From: Pseudobdellovibrionaceae bacterium
GTDB lineage: Bacteria > Bdellovibrionota > Bdellovibrionia > Bdellovibrionales > Bdellovibrionaceae
Assembly (NCBI GenBank): GCA_947449255.1
Contig: CANFQX010000001.1
Coordinates: 1 to 64,000 of the forward strand
Reading direction: 5' to 3'
Length of the DNA stretch: 64,000 bases
Positions 62,100 to 64,000 of this stretch are shown here, in pieces; within the stretch, counting starts at the first letter, position 1, and each line of letters starts with the position of its first letter. Below the pieces are notes generated by a model. That model had not been told where the DNA came from. It was given only the letters and a program-made list of their open reading frames with translations, and made no database searches. Both the position numbers and the translations under genes were made by a program.

Positions 62100-63410
62100 A
62101 TGACCACAAACATTCACGAGAAAAAAAATCTCAATGTAAATACAATGCCGTTGCAAAACCGCCTGAGCCAATTGACGGCCACAAAATCCTCACTGCGAAG
62201 CCTTTCCTCAGAGCAAAAAAATAAAGTGCTCAGAAATCTAGATCATCAACTCACCAAACGAACCCAAGATATTTTAATAGCCAATCAACAAGATGTTGAA
62301 TCCTATAAAATAAGTCCGCATTTTCAGAAAGCTTTTTTAGACCGGCTTATTTTAACACCTGAGCGCATTCGTCAAATGCAAGAAAGCCTGCAAGTTGTGG
62401 CCTCCATGACCGATCCGGTGGGAAAAGTTTTTGATTCAAAAACTTTGCCCAATGGCTTGAGGCTTAGCCGAGTTCGCAGCCCTTTGGGTGTGATTTTTTT
62501 AATCTTTGAAGCTCGCCCCAATGTGATCACCGATGCCTTTGCTCTCGCTTTTAAGGCTGGCAACGCCTTGATTCTTAAAGGTGGGAAGGAATCTAATAAA
62601 ACCAGTCAAATTATTTATCAATTGATCGAAGAAACTTTAAAAGAAGAAAATTTAAATCCACATTTATTTTGGGGCTTAACAGAAACACCCACCGAATCCA
62701 CCAGAGAAATCAGTGATTTCTTAATCAGACAAAATAAATTCATAGATGTTTTAATTCCCAGAGGTGGAGATAAACTGATCGAATACGTCAGCCAAAACTC
62801 AAACATTCCCATCATCAAAAATGACCGTGGACTGTGCCATATCTATGTTCATGGCGAAGCTGATCTAAAAATGGCTTTAAAAATTCTCGACAATGGTAAA
62901 ACTCAAAGACCTAGTGTCTGCAATTCAGTCGAGACCGTCTTGGTGGATGAATCCGTTGCCGCTGATTTTTTACCAGACATGCACCGTGAGTTGAGCGCCA
63001 AGGTCGTTGATTTTTTTGCCTGTGAAAAAACACTTTCGCTTCTTGCCGGCAAAAGTGGACTGCACAAAACGGATTTGAAATCCTTTGACACTGAATATCT
63101 AGATTTAAAATTAAATGTGAAAATCGTCAAAAACATCGACGAGGCCCTCGAGCATATCGAAAGACATGGCTCGCACCATTCTGAAGCCATCATCACAGCT
63201 AACAAAAAATCGGCTCAATATTTTTTATCCAAAGTGGATGCCGCTGCTGTTTATTGGAATGCCTCAACCCGATTTACCGATGGCGGTCAATTTGGAATGG
63301 GCGCTGAAATTGGCATTAGCACCCAAAAGTTGCATGTGCGAGGCCCGGTGGGCTTAGAGGCCCTCACTTCTCTCCGCTGGATTGTCGAGGGCGATGGACA
63401 GATTCGTTAA
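62100..63410 (+). CDS. proA: Glutamate-5-semialdehyde dehydrogenase (gamma-glutamyl phosphate reductase)
   Basis: A 436-residue NADPH-dependent enzyme reducing glutamyl-5-phosphate. Blocks: FEARPNVITDAFALAFKAGNALILKGGKE (cofactor region), VLIPRGGDKLI, GKTQRPSVCNSVETVLVD with the catalytic Cys, and VYWNASTRFTDGGQFGMGAEIGIST near the end. Length is normal. Second gene of proBA; its stop overlaps the convergent RadD-like gene by 4 bp. No proC is in the window. Confidence 0.96.
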   Translation: MTTNIHEKKNLNVNTMPLQNRLSQLTATKSSLRSLSSEQKNKVLRNLDHQLTKRTQDILIANQQDVESYKISPHFQKAFLDRLILTPERIRQMQESLQVVASMTDPVGKVFDSKTLPNGLRLSRVRSPLGVIFLIFEARPNVITDAFALAFKAGNALILKGGKESNKTSQIIYQLIEETLKEENLNPHLFWGLTETPTESTREISDFLIRQNKFIDVLIPRGGDKLIEYVSQNSNIPIIKNDRGLCHIYVHGEADLKMALKILDNGKTQRPSVCNSVETVLVDESVAADFLPDMHRELSAKVVDFFACEKTLSLLAGKSGLHKTDLKSFDTEYLDLKLNVKIVKNIDEALEHIERHGSHHSEAIITANKKSAQYFLSKVDAAAVYWNASTRFTDGGQFGMGAEIGISTQKLHVRGPVGLEALTSLRWIVEGDGQIR

Positions 63411-64000
63411 TCAAAAATTTTTTCTCGCACACTCCAAAAATATTTTTGTTTGCGAGCGATCACGAAAACAGGCTTACGAAATTTTGATTGCAACTTCAGG
63501 ACATCATCCACTGAATGAATAAATATTTTTTGTTCAGGCAATCGCAGGTGCATTCTTGTGAAATTAAAATAAAAAGCCCGCGCGTCCTCAGGGGTGTTGA
63601 TATAAAAATATTCTTTGAGGACTTGAGCATCCACATCGTAATAGTGAACCTCTAGGCGCTGGGACCCTTTTTTATCAAAGCTTGTTTGAAAGGTCATGGT
63701 CTCCACGCGAAGGACATGGGCGTCTTTGAGTGCCATGGCTTCTTTTAGTTTTTTATCATTGTCCACAAGCACATGGCTGCACTCCACACATCCGCGAGCG
63801 GCAATGTCATTCTCAGCGCCACATCGATCGCATTTTTTAAAGCGAAAACGAAATCCACACTTTTCAATTTCTTGGCTGTGGGGATCCTCAAAGGCCCCCT
63901 GACATTTGCGACCATAATGCTCAATCAATTCACCTTCCTCATCGCAAAGACCCCAAAATGAATTGACCACCCCGCACTGGGGGCACAACACTTCGACGGG
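63407..64000 (-). CDS. RadD/YejH-like helicase, C-terminal part (runs off window)
   Basis: The frame is open to the window edge (PVEVLCPQCG upstream of the first internal start), so only the last 197 or so codons are seen. A zinc-ribbon part has CPQCGVVNSFWG, YGRKCQGAFE and CDRCGAENDIAARGCVECSHVLVD, followed by a beta-rich tail ending YFWSVREKIFD. This layout resembles the C-terminal region of the RadD (YejH) superfamily 2 helicase as I recall it. RadD helps resolve recombination intermediates. The helicase motifs lie outside the window, so the call is tentative. Confidence 0.65.
   Translation of the reverse strand, partial: PVEVLCPQCGVVNSFWGLCDEEGELIEHYGRKCQGAFEDPHSQEIEKCGFRFRFKKCDRCGAENDIAARGCVECSHVLVDNDKKLKEAMALKDAHVLRVETMTFQTSFDKKGSQRLEVHYYDVDAQVLKEYFYINTPEDARAFYFNFTRMHLRLPEQKIFIHSVDDVLKLQSKFRKPVFVIARKQKYFWSVREKIFD

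Overview
The window looks like chromosome of a free-living, AT-leaning Gram-negative bacterium, most likely a member of the Bdellovibrionota (Bdellovibrio-like). The reasons are many exported and lipobox proteins, very large surface lipoproteins, several envelope hydrolases, an IcmF-type fused acyl-CoA mutase in an acyl-CoA degradation operon, and a family of histidine kinases with tandem C-terminal receivers. This assignment is inference from gene content; no rRNA or marker gene was available to test it.

Layout. 0-0.74 kb: decayed IS66-type insertion sequence. 1-10.7 kb: housekeeping and envelope genes: small secreted protein, NADPH:FMN reductase-like protein, tRNA-Gly(GCC), RluA-type pseudouridine synthase, Lon protease with a sigma32-like promoter, phosphofructokinase, lytic-transglycosylase-like protein, hybrid histidine kinase, HAMP membrane protein. 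10.7-15.4 kb: L,D-transpeptidase-fold protein and a CzcA-type metal efflux pump with a tiny stand-alone adaptor domain. 15.5-23.2 kb: metallo-beta-lactamase-fold protein, DUF4143-type ATPase with an upstream palindrome array, an in-frame HigB'-HigA toxin/antitoxin fusion, NlpC/P60-like lipoprotein, MscS channel, TtcA.

23.2-28.7 kb is an accessory region. tRNA-Val(GAC) is followed, 4.2 kb later, by an exact 65-bp copy of its 3' part. Between the copies lie a frameshifted hybrid kinase with two receivers and a divergent membrane-anchored solute-binding-like protein. Beyond the second copy, a YefM/Phd-type toxin-antitoxin pair (toxin apparently frameshifted) sits between fragments of a receiver gene.

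28.7-40.6 kb: di-haem exported protein, small regulators, an hbd / enoyl-CoA hydratase / icmF operon, an SH3/BNR exported protein, PlsC, conserved hypotheticals. 40.6-43.4 kb is a second accessory patch: HNH nuclease remnant, a RelE-like/XRE toxin-antitoxin pair, a BrnT/BrnA pair and a 9-bp tandem repeat. 43.6-59.6 kb is dominated by surface proteins: FnIII-plus-barrel protein, a 14-repeat RCC1 lipoprotein, and a LamG lipoprotein. Among these is a tightly spaced five-gene run (656-aa exported protein, RDD membrane protein, small barrel, secreted caspase-like peptidase, small secreted protein) that is the best candidate for an undescribed envelope system. 59.6-64 kb: tri-haem cytochrome, proB-proA, and the C-terminal end of a RadD-like helicase running off the window.

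Functionally, the window combines acyl-CoA catabolism (hbd, crotonase, IcmF), proline synthesis (proB, proA), envelope remodelling (transpeptidase, transglycosylase-like and NlpC-like proteins, caspase-like peptidase), signalling kinases and several toxin-antitoxin loci in various stages of decay.
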